Shown: in pieces, positions 19,385-27,707 of the stretch
Numbering within the stretch: the first letter of the stretch is position 1
How the letters are laid out: each line of letters begins with the position of its first letter
Origin: Linderina pennispora
Taxonomy: Eukaryota > Kickxellomycota > Kickxellomycetes > Kickxellales > Kickxellaceae
Assembly: GCF_002104995.1 (NCBI RefSeq)
Contig: NW_024468255.1
Location: 806,001 to 870,000 of the forward strand
Direction: 5' to 3'
Length of the DNA stretch: 64,000 bases
Translations under genes and position numbers: made by a program
Notes under the pieces: model-generated
The model's database searches: none
What the model was told of the DNA's origin: nothing
The model's input: the letters and a program-made list of their open reading frames with translations, nothing else

Positions 19385-21529
19385 ATGGACCGCACCCACA
19401 GCAGCGATAGTCGCCAATCCGCCCAGAAGCAGCAGAACAGCCATCCTCTTCCTCCAAACAGGGCCCTTCCTCCATCGCCTCCGCACGGTGCCAGCCAGGC
19501 CCCTCAAATCCCCACCTCCGCGCTTGCGGGACTGAACATCAGCAAGCAAGGGCCACCCAGCACCCAGTTTCCCGACCATTCGCCCAGCGCCTATCCTCAA
19601 CCCGCCAGCAACTACCAGACGCCACAGATGGCCAGCAGCGACATGGATGACGGGTTCGACACCGGCAGCTACGCGCACTACCAGAGCGCCAACGTGTACC
19701 CGGCAGCCAGCGGAGGCCGGCTGTCCAACGATAACAGCGGATCGTCGAGTGTATCTCGGACCAGCCTCACCGACGCACAGCGGCAGCCGGCCTACAATGG
19801 CCTGGAAAACGGCAGCCTGGAGAGCGGCAGCTCTGGGCGCACCAGCAGCGACGCTGCTCACAGTATGGCGGCGCCCCGCCACTTGGGGGTGTCGGACGGA
19901 ATAGGAATCCACCAATTTGCGTCTCAGCCTCGCCTGGACAATGAGGGCGGCATGGGCCCGCTCGGCAGCCAGAGCATCGACGTTGCGCCGCGTCCCAAAC
20001 AGCGTCCCCGCCCGGGCCGCTCGGGCTTGGGGCAGTCGGCGTCCCAAGTCGGTTCTGTGGCTGGCGGCATCGGCAACGGCAACGGCAACGGCAACGGCGA
20101 GCCGAACCAGTTCCTGACGTACTCGCGCAACTCGATCTACTCGAGCTCGCAGACGTCGCTGAACAGATCCAGCATGTACGGCACGCAGTCGCCGGCGTCG
20201 AAGCGCATGTCGCACTCGCTGGTCAATGGGTCGTCGGCGCTGGACATGTACCGTGAGGCAGCCAAGAAGACGCAGGACCAGCGGATCCAGCTCGAGTACG
20301 CCAAGTTCTTGCTGCAGTCAGTCGAGAACCTCCAGGACCCCGCGGCGCGCGAGGACTTTAATGTGACGTACTCCATCTACCTGCCTGGCAACGAGCAGTC
20401 CTCGTCGCCGATGCCGGGGCTTGGTGGGGCGGGTGGTAACGCCAGCTCGGCATCGCTGCCACTGGGCCAGCAGGCGACGGAGATCGATCCGGCAAACCGC
20501 GACAAGCTGATTTCCGAGGCCGTGTACTGGATCAAGCACCTGCAGCGCAAGGGCAACACTGAGGCGTCGTATATCGCTGGGACATGGTTCGAGAGCGGCA
20601 AGTACGGCATTGAGCTGGATAAGTCGAAGGCCTTGCAGCTATTCACGTATGCTGCCAAGAACCACCACGCTGCGGCAGCCTACAAGGTGGCTGTGCACCA
20701 GGAGGATCGCAAGCAGACGGGCCGTGCGTTCTCGTACTACCAGATGGCGGCGGCGCTGGGCGACGTGTCGGCCAACTACCGTATGGCTAAGGTGTTCCTG
20801 GACGGCGCGCTGGGCAAGAAGCCCAACCCGAAGCAGGCACTGATTTACCTGCGCCGTGCAGCCGAGCTGGCCAACGAGGAATGCCCGTACGGCGCACTGC
20901 TGCTCGGTCTGATGTATCTGGGTGAGTATGCCAACCCGGCCGTCTATGAGACTGTGTTTGTCGATGCTGAGGAGGCACAGAAGCTGCTAGACAAGGCCGC
21001 CCGTCTGGGCTCGGCTGACGCGCAGTACAAGCTGGGCCACCTGTTTGAGTTTGGCGAGCATCAGTTCCCGGTAGACCCGTTCTCGTCGATCCACTACTAC
21101 CAGCTAGCTGCGGAGCAGGACAACCCAGAAGCGCAGATGGCGCTTTCTGGCTGGTACCTATCAGGAGCCGAAGGCGTGCTGAACCCCGACGACCAGCTGA
21201 CGTTTGACTGGGGCCACCGCGCTGCACAGCAGGGATTACCGCGTGCCGAGTTTGCCATGGGCTACTACTACGAGATGGGCATTGGCTGCGAAAAGAACAT
21301 CAACCAAGCCAAGGACTGGTACGAGCGCGCAGCTCACCACGGCAGCGAGGAGGCCAAGGAGCGCCTGAAGCAGGGAATCGTCGGAACCGCATCCGAGTCG
21401 ACGGCTGCGCTGCGGCGTCGTGTCACACAGAAGCGCGAGAAGGCGTCAGGCCGTGGCAAGCGGTTTGGGCTCACGAAAAACAAAGAGTCCGTAAAGGACA
21501 AGGATGGCAGCAATTGCGTTGTGATGTAA
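19385..21529 (+). CDS. SKT5: SKT5/CHS4-type chitin synthase regulator, Sel1 repeats and CaaX box
   Basis: 714 residues. The first ~285 are disordered, rich in Ser, Gln and Pro. A conserved helical entry (LDMYREAAKKTQDQRIQLEY) leads into about seven Sel1 repeats to residue ~660 (for example EASYIAGTWFESGKYG, SANYRMAKVFLDGALG, PRAEFAMGYYYEMGIG). The C-terminus is basic and ends CVVM, a farnesylation CaaX box as in Skt5/Chs4. These proteins recruit and activate chitin synthase at the bud neck or septum, and prenylation anchors them to the membrane. A GGCAAC hexanucleotide repeat at 20069-20100 encodes (GN)n. The shorter paralogue at 14749 lies 3.6 kb upstream on the same strand, consistent with tandem duplication. 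Confidence 0.88.
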   Translation: MDRTHSSDSRQSAQKQQNSHPLPPNRALPPSPPHGASQAPQIPTSALAGLNISKQGPPSTQFPDHSPSAYPQPASNYQTPQMASSDMDDGFDTGSYAHYQSANVYPAASGGRLSNDNSGSSSVSRTSLTDAQRQPAYNGLENGSLESGSSGRTSSDAAHSMAAPRHLGVSDGIGIHQFASQPRLDNEGGMGPLGSQSIDVAPRPKQRPRPGRSGLGQSASQVGSVAGGIGNGNGNGNGEPNQFLTYSRNSIYSSSQTSLNRSSMYGTQSPASKRMSHSLVNGSSALDMYREAAKKTQDQRIQLEYAKFLLQSVENLQDPAAREDFNVTYSIYLPGNEQSSSPMPGLGGAGGNASSASLPLGQQATEIDPANRDKLISEAVYWIKHLQRKGNTEASYIAGTWFESGKYGIELDKSKALQLFTYAAKNHHAAAAYKVAVHQEDRKQTGRAFSYYQMAAALGDVSANYRMAKVFLDGALGKKPNPKQALIYLRRAAELANEECPYGALLLGLMYLGEYANPAVYETVFVDAEEAQKLLDKAARLGSADAQYKLGHLFEFGEHQFPVDPFSSIHYYQLAAEQDNPEAQMALSGWYLSGAEGVLNPDDQLTFDWGHRAAQQGLPRAEFAMGYYYEMGIGCEKNINQAKDWYERAAHHGSEEAKERLKQGIVGTASESTAALRRRVTQKREKASGRGKRFGLTKNKESVKDKDGSNCVVM

Positions 21530-21607
21530 GATTGCACCTCTTCTTTTTCTACAGACCTTCTCACCTCTATATGATCATCTTAGTAATCAACACCTGATAT
21601 GTTTATT

Positions 21608-22594
21608 TTACTTCTGGATAAGACCGCTATCCTCCAGATGCTTGAGGAACTTTGCAAAAGCGCTGTTGCAGAACTCTGGCTGCTCGTCCAGGATCCAGTG
21701 TCCCGACTCCTCGACGTGCTCCTGCATCAGGTCGGGGATGAACTTTGGCATGTGCTCGGTCCACTTTGCGGGCAATGCACCGTCATGGCCTGCAGTGACC
21801 ATCATGCTGGGCTTATCGATCTTGTTCATCAGGAACCCTGCCTCATGCTCATCCTCCCAGTTGATCTTGCGCACGCGGTAGGCATTCAGCGGACCCTCCA
21901 TGCCCTTCCTCTGGAACTCGCCGATGTAATAGTCGAGCTGGCCCTGAGTGAACACCGAGCTACGCTCCAGACCCCTGACATCAGTGATCGTGCGCTGCTC
22001 AGGTGGTACAGCGGGGTTGAAGATGGATGTCTTTGCAAAGTCCTTGTAGTGGCGGAACAGCGCCGTAAGGAACAGCGGAATCTCCTTGTTGAGCTCATCG
22101 GTAGCCTCAGGTCTCTGGAAATACAGTTGGTAGGACCAGTTGGGGAACTTGACAACGAAGTCCTCCAGGGGCGTGAAGGTATCCGCAGTTGGAATATACG
22201 GCGTGCAGTAGGAGATGACGCCGATGACACGCTCCGGGTGCCAGAGGGCAGCGCGCCAGGCAACAAGACCTCCCCAGTCATGACCAGCCCACACCGCCTC
22301 GCGGATGTTCAGAGTATCAAGCAGCGAGACAAAGTCGTTGACGATGTTCTTGGCGCCATATGCCTTGAGATCCTTCGGAGCATCGGTCTGGCCGTAGCCA
22401 TGCGTGTCGGGGGCAATTACGCGGTAGCCGAGCGAGACAAGGTAGGGAATCTGCTTGCGCCAGCCATACCAGAGATCAGGGAAACCGTGGAAGCAAAGGA
22501 TAACCGGACCGGTGCCCTCGTCAACATAGTGAATGGTGGTGCCGTTGACCGTGGCAAACTTGTGGTTAAACGAGTCAGGGTTGAGTGGATCCAT
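21608..22594 (-). CDS. Epoxide hydrolase (alpha/beta hydrolase), copy B
   Basis: 328 residues from the ATG at 22594. It has the same motifs as copy A: HGFP (36-39), GHDWGG with nucleophile Asp106, and SGHW with the catalytic His. The N-terminal half (to about residue 108) differs from copy A by a single residue (V16 for I16). The C-terminal half is clearly diverged (for example PTADTFTPLEDFVVKF against LSPEKYIPLDESAAQI), with conserved blocks only. The cap region differs most, so substrate choice may differ. The frame is open upstream to 22921, but a TATA-like element (22665-22673) falls inside, as in copy A. It ends 78 bp from the stop of the convergent SKT5 gene. Confidence 0.9.
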   Translation of the reverse strand: MDPLNPDSFNHKFATVNGTTIHYVDEGTGPVILCFHGFPDLWYGWRKQIPYLVSLGYRVIAPDTHGYGQTDAPKDLKAYGAKNIVNDFVSLLDTLNIREAVWAGHDWGGLVAWRAALWHPERVIGVISYCTPYIPTADTFTPLEDFVVKFPNWSYQLYFQRPEATDELNKEIPLFLTALFRHYKDFAKTSIFNPAVPPEQRTITDVRGLERSSVFTQGQLDYYIGEFQRKGMEGPLNAYRVRKINWEDEHEAGFLMNKIDKPSMMVTAGHDGALPAKWTEHMPKFIPDLMQEHVEESGHWILDEQPEFCNSAFAKFLKHLEDSGLIQK

Positions 22595-23751
22595 TAGGAA
22601 AGAACAAGGTGGTGAGTGGACGCTAGTGCTGGAAAAGCCCTGGACTCCTTCCTGCATACTCGTGTATTTATATGCTCCAGAGGCTGATGACGTCGGCAAA
22701 AAGGGAGGGGATGCATGTTTGTGTGAAAGATGCGGAGATTGCTGTGTGCGCCATTGCGCCATGCGTTTGTGCTGCAAGTGCGGCTCATGGGAGTTGGTTG
22801 CATTGAATAAAGAGACATAGATCCGCCATGTCCGCACCAAATCCTCCTGATTTGTACACTTTTTCCGAGCTGCTAGCAGCTGAGCCATGAGGGAGGAGCC
22901 ATGGAGGAGAAACCATCTCATTTTAACAAGTTACCCCAGATAGATACCCTAAATGCATACAGTGGTAGCGACAATTGATGGATGGGCATATAGCTAGGAT
23001 TGTAATGCTACAGTTATCAATTTGCTATGTTGTTTTACACGCTGGCCTCTAGCACCACCCCTGTGCATATCATGATGCAGGCAATACATTATAAATCACA
23101 CGTGCTGATTCGGGCATGAGTCGGATCCGGGGAACTCGCCTTGTCCGCACCCTCTAGTTTTCTTCTAATTGATGTAACGGAGTTGTAGCAATCCACTAGA
23201 CCAAGATATCAATACGTGGAATGGAGTCTGTTAGCATTGGGCTGCCGATCCACTCCAACGCCACCATGCCAACAGCCAAACCACATAGAATCAGACCTCA
23301 GGCCGACTGGACCCTCCCATTTTCCTTCAGCCAATCTTGTTTCACCTTTTATTTTGCTTACATACACGCTCGTAAACCCTCATCCTACCCCCAAGGTTAA
23401 CAGAGTCCGGTAGCCGCTAGGCAGATGTGCTGGCAAATACCTTGGCTATGTATATTACCAAACTAAGTATTTCTGAATAGTAAAATTGGAATGGTCAGCA
23501 AGAGCACCAATACCACGAGCCAGCAAGAAATGCCACTAACTGTCACCAACAGCCAATTCACTAGCAACTTAATACTAGTACCGGAGCTCACACATTCCTC
23601 GCCACAAATGCTGCACATTTGCCAACAACCTGTGCAATCAGCTGTATCAACTAGCGCACATGGGTTGCTATAAAAGCGCCCTGGTCTGGCTTCACAACTT
23701 GCCTCTTTTCTTTTTTGCTTGCCTCAATCACCTCTGTACATATCATGTTCG
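22595..23751. other. Intergenic region
   Basis: Promoter of epoxide hydrolase copy B on the left and of the small zinc-finger-like gene on the right. A TATAAAAG element lies at 23669-23676, ~77 bp before the ATG at 23752. No other gene seen. Confidence 0.5.
22665..22673 (-). promoter_or_regulatory. TATA box of epoxide hydrolase copy B
   Basis: ATATAAATA on the minus strand, about 75 bp before the ATG, within DNA shared almost exactly with copy A. A CRE-like GACGTCAT lies ~20 bp further upstream; copy A has GATGTCAT there. Confidence 0.6.
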
Positions 23752-24054
23752 ATGTCGACAACATCATTACACGTCTACCAATGCGGCAAATGCCCTGAAG
23801 CATATGGCAGCATGCATGAACTAGGATGGCACCAAAGTATCGATAGGACCATGCTGCGAATCGAGCTCCACGACTATGTTATTCTGAACTTTCTACAGAC
23901 TAGTGATGGATGGGTGTACTGCCGCTGTGGCAATACATTCGATGTTGACACTATGCGTACGCACAAACATGGTCGTGGTCCCTGTATCGTTAAACCATAC
24001 AACAAACCACTTAGCCAAGAGACACACTCGCTCACGAACCAGCCCCAGCCATAG
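23752..24054 (+). CDS. Tiny zinc-finger-like protein A
   Basis: 100 residues from MSTTSLHV; the open frame begins 33 bp earlier. The N-terminal part YQCGKCPEAYGSMHELGWHQ has the layout of a C2H2 finger. The second half has a C-x-C-x11-H-x6-C array (CRCGNTF...MRTHKHGRGPC). That half aligns without gaps to the gene at 27274 over ~45 residues (for example RIELHDYVILNF against YIELYECVVLGF, and VDTMRTHK against VEDMRIHK). No known family recognised. A TATA box ~77 bp upstream supports an expressed gene. It and its paralogue bracket the two peptidoglycan hydrolase genes. Confidence 0.6.
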   Translation: MSTTSLHVYQCGKCPEAYGSMHELGWHQSIDRTMLRIELHDYVILNFLQTSDGWVYCRCGNTFDVDTMRTHKHGRGPCIVKPYNKPLSQETHSLTNQPQP

Positions 24055-24369
24055 CATATGATAAATAGCACAAGCGCTGTACTTGTTACTTCTAACGATA
24101 CACTATGTTTTCAACACACGGCCCCAACGAGTGTTTTATTTTCACCTCATTCATATGGTATATTCATGCATTCTTCACTCGAAATCTGTCCACAACCAAG
24201 ACGAAGCCTTTGTAGCCATACACTTTCCAGGGCCATTCCCATTTAGAATAGCACGCCAGGCTGTGGAAACCATTGAATATGTGGGAATCATTGCTTACTA
24301 TTAGGGTAAGCACATTATCGCTTAGTCCATTTGGAAAAGACGTTTAAAAGCATGATCCAGATAGCAGAA
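24055..24369. other. Intergenic region
   Basis: Tail-to-tail spacer between the small zinc-finger-like gene and the convergent lysozyme gene. No gene seen. Confidence 0.5.
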
Positions 24370-25185
24370 TTACTGGCAGTTGGGGAAGGCCTGGCTCGAC
24401 GAAGGGGTGGTGAACAGCTTGACCTCAGCCGCACGGCGACGGACAAGCCCACTGAACACCCGGCCACCAGCCAGGCGCCACTGCGGGAGCTCGGAAGAAG
24501 CCACGTCGTTCGGGTTCTCGCCGGCATTCAGGCGGGACACCAGCGTCGACGACTTGGCATTGCCGCAGCCAACATTGAACACCCACGAAGTCAGTGCACC
24601 CCACTGGTTGTCGTTGAGAGTAACCGAGCTCTTGAGGTACGTGGCAAGGCATGACGAGTACTTGGGAAGGTCGTCCTTGAGCAGAGACTCGGCGGTGGCC
24701 TCGGTCAGTGGGAAGCTATAGGAAACCTCAGCGCAGCCCTTAGTCTCGCACAGATGGCCATAGCCGACAGTGGGCAGGCCGATGGGGTCGGGTGCGGGGC
24801 TCGGCTCGAAGCCCTCGAAGTCCTTGACCAGGTCAAGGGTGGCAGCGTTCACATTCTTGCAGTATCCGCTGCCGCCAGTGTTGCCAGAACCGCCGCCGGA
24901 GGAGCCGCACTTGTCAACGACGTAGTTGCTAGTTCCAGTCTGAACGTAGTAGTCGGCAACATAGCAGCCGTCCTGGGTCTTGCCCCACAGAGAGTCGCCC
25001 CTGACTGCATCGCCTTCGGTTTGGCAGGAGAGAGTGACATCGTCACCGCTGTTGTATTTGCGGACAACATCGTAGCTAGTGCCGGGGCCAGTGCGGCAGT
25101 TGACATTGTCCCCGTTGATGGCGTATCCGGACACGAGCTGGGAGAGGGTAGCAAGGGCTATAGCAGAGACGGCAGTGATCTTCAT
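24370..25185 (-). CDS. Secreted SH3b + GH24 lysozyme (phage-type muramidase)
   Basis: 271 residues: signal peptide (~1-20), an SH3b-like cell-wall-binding domain (~21-93, VNCRTGPGTSYDVVRKY to YVVDKC), a Gly/Ser linker (94-107), and a GH24 lysozyme domain (~108-271). KDFEGFEP supplies the catalytic Glu124, and LPTVGYGHLC is the conserved GYGH block of T4- and endolysin-type lysozymes. It should cut the beta-1,4 bond between MurNAc and GlcNAc in peptidoglycan, which fungi do not make, so bacteria are the likely target. The domain type is bacterial or phage in origin, and transfer is the likely source. It is divergent to the CHAP gene at 25960, which has a homologous SH3b domain. A TATAAAA element lies at 25298-25304. 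Single exon. Confidence 0.92.
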   Translation of the reverse strand: MKITAVSAIALATLSQLVSGYAINGDNVNCRTGPGTSYDVVRKYNSGDDVTLSCQTEGDAVRGDSLWGKTQDGCYVADYYVQTGTSNYVVDKCGSSGGGSGNTGGSGYCKNVNAATLDLVKDFEGFEPSPAPDPIGLPTVGYGHLCETKGCAEVSYSFPLTEATAESLLKDDLPKYSSCLATYLKSSVTLNDNQWGALTSWVFNVGCGNAKSSTLVSRLNAGENPNDVASSELPQWRLAGGRVFSGLVRRRAAEVKLFTTPSSSQAFPNCQ

Positions 25186-25959
25186 GGCCGGGTGTAGAAG
25201 TGCTTGCTTGGGTGGGTTGCGGGCAATAAAGAGGATGTTTCTGTTGGAGTCCGAGTGATGATGCCTTTACACCGCCCAGCAGAGGATTCCTATGGTCTTT
25301 TATACTCGAATTCGGTGGCAACATCATTCGTAGTGTGTAGCCATACTGTGTGAAAGCACGTTCTACACTTGCAGTTCCGGGACTGGAGAGATCTCAGAAG
25401 AGTCGCAGCGGATTGCCGAGAGTATTTTTAGTCCATCTCTTGACTCAAGGAGATCAATACGTAGCCCATGCATTTGCCCACGAATCGCTGCATATGTAAG
25501 CAGCAAGCAGAAAGAATGTTTTGATTGTTTAAAGGACGCAGACGATATTGTGCGTATAGGCTGGTGGTGCTAAAAATACACTGCTTTGCATGTTCGTATA
25601 TGAGCCTGGATTTTCAGCAGCGAGAATGTTGAAAGATGTATGATAAGGGAAGATAGCCATTACATAACCTGTTCGAGACGGGATAGATAGAAATCCTGGT
25701 AATCACCGGAATCATGAAATTGGCCAAGCAATCTACTCCAAGGTAGCAGTGATAGCTATATTGAATTCACCGCGTACGCAGCTTCAAGTGGGGATGGTGG
25801 TGGCTGATTGTGTATTTGTCTTGGCAGTTCATTCCGAAAACTATGTAGACATGCTAATGCCGAGCAGGTTGAGGAGATGAAGGAATGGGTTGCAGTATAA
25901 ACCTCCTCAAGGATGGCACACTGCTGGCAGACTACCAGCATTTTCCCTCATCATCTGCA
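25186..25959. promoter_or_regulatory. Divergent promoter region of the two cell-wall hydrolase genes
   Basis: 774 bp between the two start codons. TATA elements sit at both ends: TATAAAA on the minus strand at 25298-25304 and TATAAA on the plus strand at 25896-25901. No gene in between. Shared control of the two hydrolases is possible. Confidence 0.55.
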
Positions 25960-26664
25960 ATGAAAGCTACCACAATAATATCTTTTTGTCTCAGCTCCTT
26001 CGCAGTGCTGGCAAGCGCCTACCCGATCTACAAAGCCGATGTAGTCAACTGCCGTTCAAGCCCTGGTACATCTGGAGCGGTTGTCAAGACCTACAAGATA
26101 AACACTGACGTCGAGCTCACTTGTCAGACATCGGGTGAGACCATCAATGGCAACGCTCTGTGGGACAAGACGAGCGACGGCTGCTACGTCGCTGATTACT
26201 ACATAAAGACTGGGTCCACCGGTTATGTTGCCTCAGAGTGTAGCGCCGGTGGCTCTGGTGAAAGCGGATCTGCAGGCCCTATTACCGACGACTACCCGTA
26301 TAAAGGACAGTGCGACAGCGTCGACCCTTGGGGATATTACATATGTCAGTGTACATCCTTTGTTGCATTCCGTGTCAACAAGCGGCTTGGCGTAAAGTTC
26401 CACAACTACTACAAAGGCCCAAATTGGGGGAATGCAAACACATGGGATGAGGCCGCGCGCAAGACTGGCGTCGCTATGAACAGCACGCCAAACCCAGGTG
26501 CAGTTGCCCAAACAAACGCTGGTGTCTATGGCCACGTAGCTTGGGTAGCAAAGGTCTCTGGAAACAGCGTTGTCGTAGAGGAATACAATCACAGCGGAAC
26601 GAGGCGGTATAGCACACGCACTGTCCCCAAGAGTTCATTCGACAATTACATCCATCTCAAATAG
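25960..26664 (+). CDS. Secreted SH3b + CHAP-domain peptidoglycan amidase/peptidase
   Basis: 234 residues from the ATG at 25960, which begins a clean signal peptide (MKATTIISFCLSSFAVLASA). An SH3b-like domain (~24-94) aligns without gaps to that of the lysozyme at 24370: both have VNCR, PGTS, DGCYVADYY and conserved cysteines. After a Gly/Ser linker comes a CHAP domain: YICQCTSFVAFRV with catalytic Cys131, NANTWDEAA, PNPGAVAQ, and GHVAWV with catalytic His192 followed by the EEYN acidic/Asn site. CHAP enzymes cut peptide stems or cross-bridges of peptidoglycan. Like its neighbour it should act outside the cell on bacteria. This domain is bacterial or phage in type and uncommon in eukaryotes. 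Confidence 0.9.
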   Translation: MKATTIISFCLSSFAVLASAYPIYKADVVNCRSSPGTSGAVVKTYKINTDVELTCQTSGETINGNALWDKTSDGCYVADYYIKTGSTGYVASECSAGGSGESGSAGPITDDYPYKGQCDSVDPWGYYICQCTSFVAFRVNKRLGVKFHNYYKGPNWGNANTWDEAARKTGVAMNSTPNPGAVAQTNAGVYGHVAWVAKVSGNSVVVEEYNHSGTRRYSTRTVPKSSFDNYIHLK

Positions 26665-27273
26665 GCCATTCTTTAATTAACCACATATAATACCCAGGGT
26701 CATTTTTTATTTAATTGGAATTGCCATCTGGGCAGTACTGGTTTGCAGTCTCTGATCAGTGATGTCGCCAAATCTGCAGTAGTGAGGGGGTGTCTGAACA
26801 TCTTAGTATGCAGCAGGCAAAATCATTCTGATACTCCACTACATCCTTATCGTCCTAAACAATACGTGCAGAAAGGTAGCTCGGCCATGATTGGCATTAC
26901 CTGGACGCCATCTGCAGCTATCAGAATGAGGTATGCCAATAAAACTCAAAATGGTCGAGTCTTTCAAACTGGGCAAGTGGAAGGTGATATCGTTATCTCA
27001 GCATGAATTCCGTTTGCAGTTAGGTGTGAACATGTTTACCAATGAGCTCCTGATACATATCACTTTATCATTTCGAGACTCGGACTCAACTCCACGACGC
27101 TCGCCGATTGAAGGAAAGTACCATCGTGTGTAGGAAAACTCGGCTGAAATACATCAGACAGCAAGACGGCACCACAGAACTACAGAGATAGCCACACTTC
27201 TCCTTTCCTTTTGTCATTTGCATGTTCCTTTATAGCCACTGTCTAAATAGTTAAAACGTTACATACATCTGCC
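26665..27273. other. Intergenic region
   Basis: No gene recognised. A weak open frame around 26743-27006 shows no features. The right part is the promoter of the second small zinc-finger-like gene. Confidence 0.5.
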
Positions 27274-27603
27274 ATGTCCAGTACCGCCTTTCCTCACGCT
27301 CCGAATAAAGTCTACATCGAATTATACGAGTGTGTGGTGCTGGGCTTTTCAGAGATATACAGAGGCTTGCTCCTATGCCGCTGCAACTGCGTGTTCCCCG
27401 TGGAAGACATGCGAATTCACAAATACAAATGCTATCCATGCACCAACGAGGCGTACTACAAACTCTTTGGCCTGATCGATAAAACACTACCTGTCCACTC
27501 TCAGTCTCAATCCCAATCGCCTATCAGCATGAAAAATGCAGGTATCGCCACTAACCACCTCAGGAGAGAACAAACACAGGTTCCGCATGTTTTCTTCAAG
27601 TAA
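27274..27603 (+). CDS. Tiny zinc-finger-like protein B
   Basis: 109 residues. The C-x-C-x11-H-x6-C array (CRCNCVFPVEDMRIHKYKCYPC) and the preceding YIELYECVVLGF segment match protein A at 23752. The N-terminal finger of A is not present here, and the C-terminal tail is Ser/Gln-rich and basic. This suggests a fast-evolving small family. With A, it flanks the lysozyme/CHAP pair. No function known; it could bind DNA, RNA or protein. Confidence 0.55.
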   Translation: MSSTAFPHAPNKVYIELYECVVLGFSEIYRGLLLCRCNCVFPVEDMRIHKYKCYPCTNEAYYKLFGLIDKTLPVHSQSQSQSPISMKNAGIATNHLRREQTQVPHVFFK

Positions 27604-27707
27604 AACGCTAAAAAAAAACCACCAGCTAGATAAGGAATAAACACGTATAGCCTGCTGATAAGCCAATCTTCGATACGAGTCTATGTATTGCACGAATATG
27701 GCCCAAC

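Noticed and set aside
21599-22597. 332-codon plus-strand open frame opposite epoxide hydrolase copy B
   Set aside because: It is the antisense of a clear alpha/beta hydrolase gene; the long frame results from codon bias.
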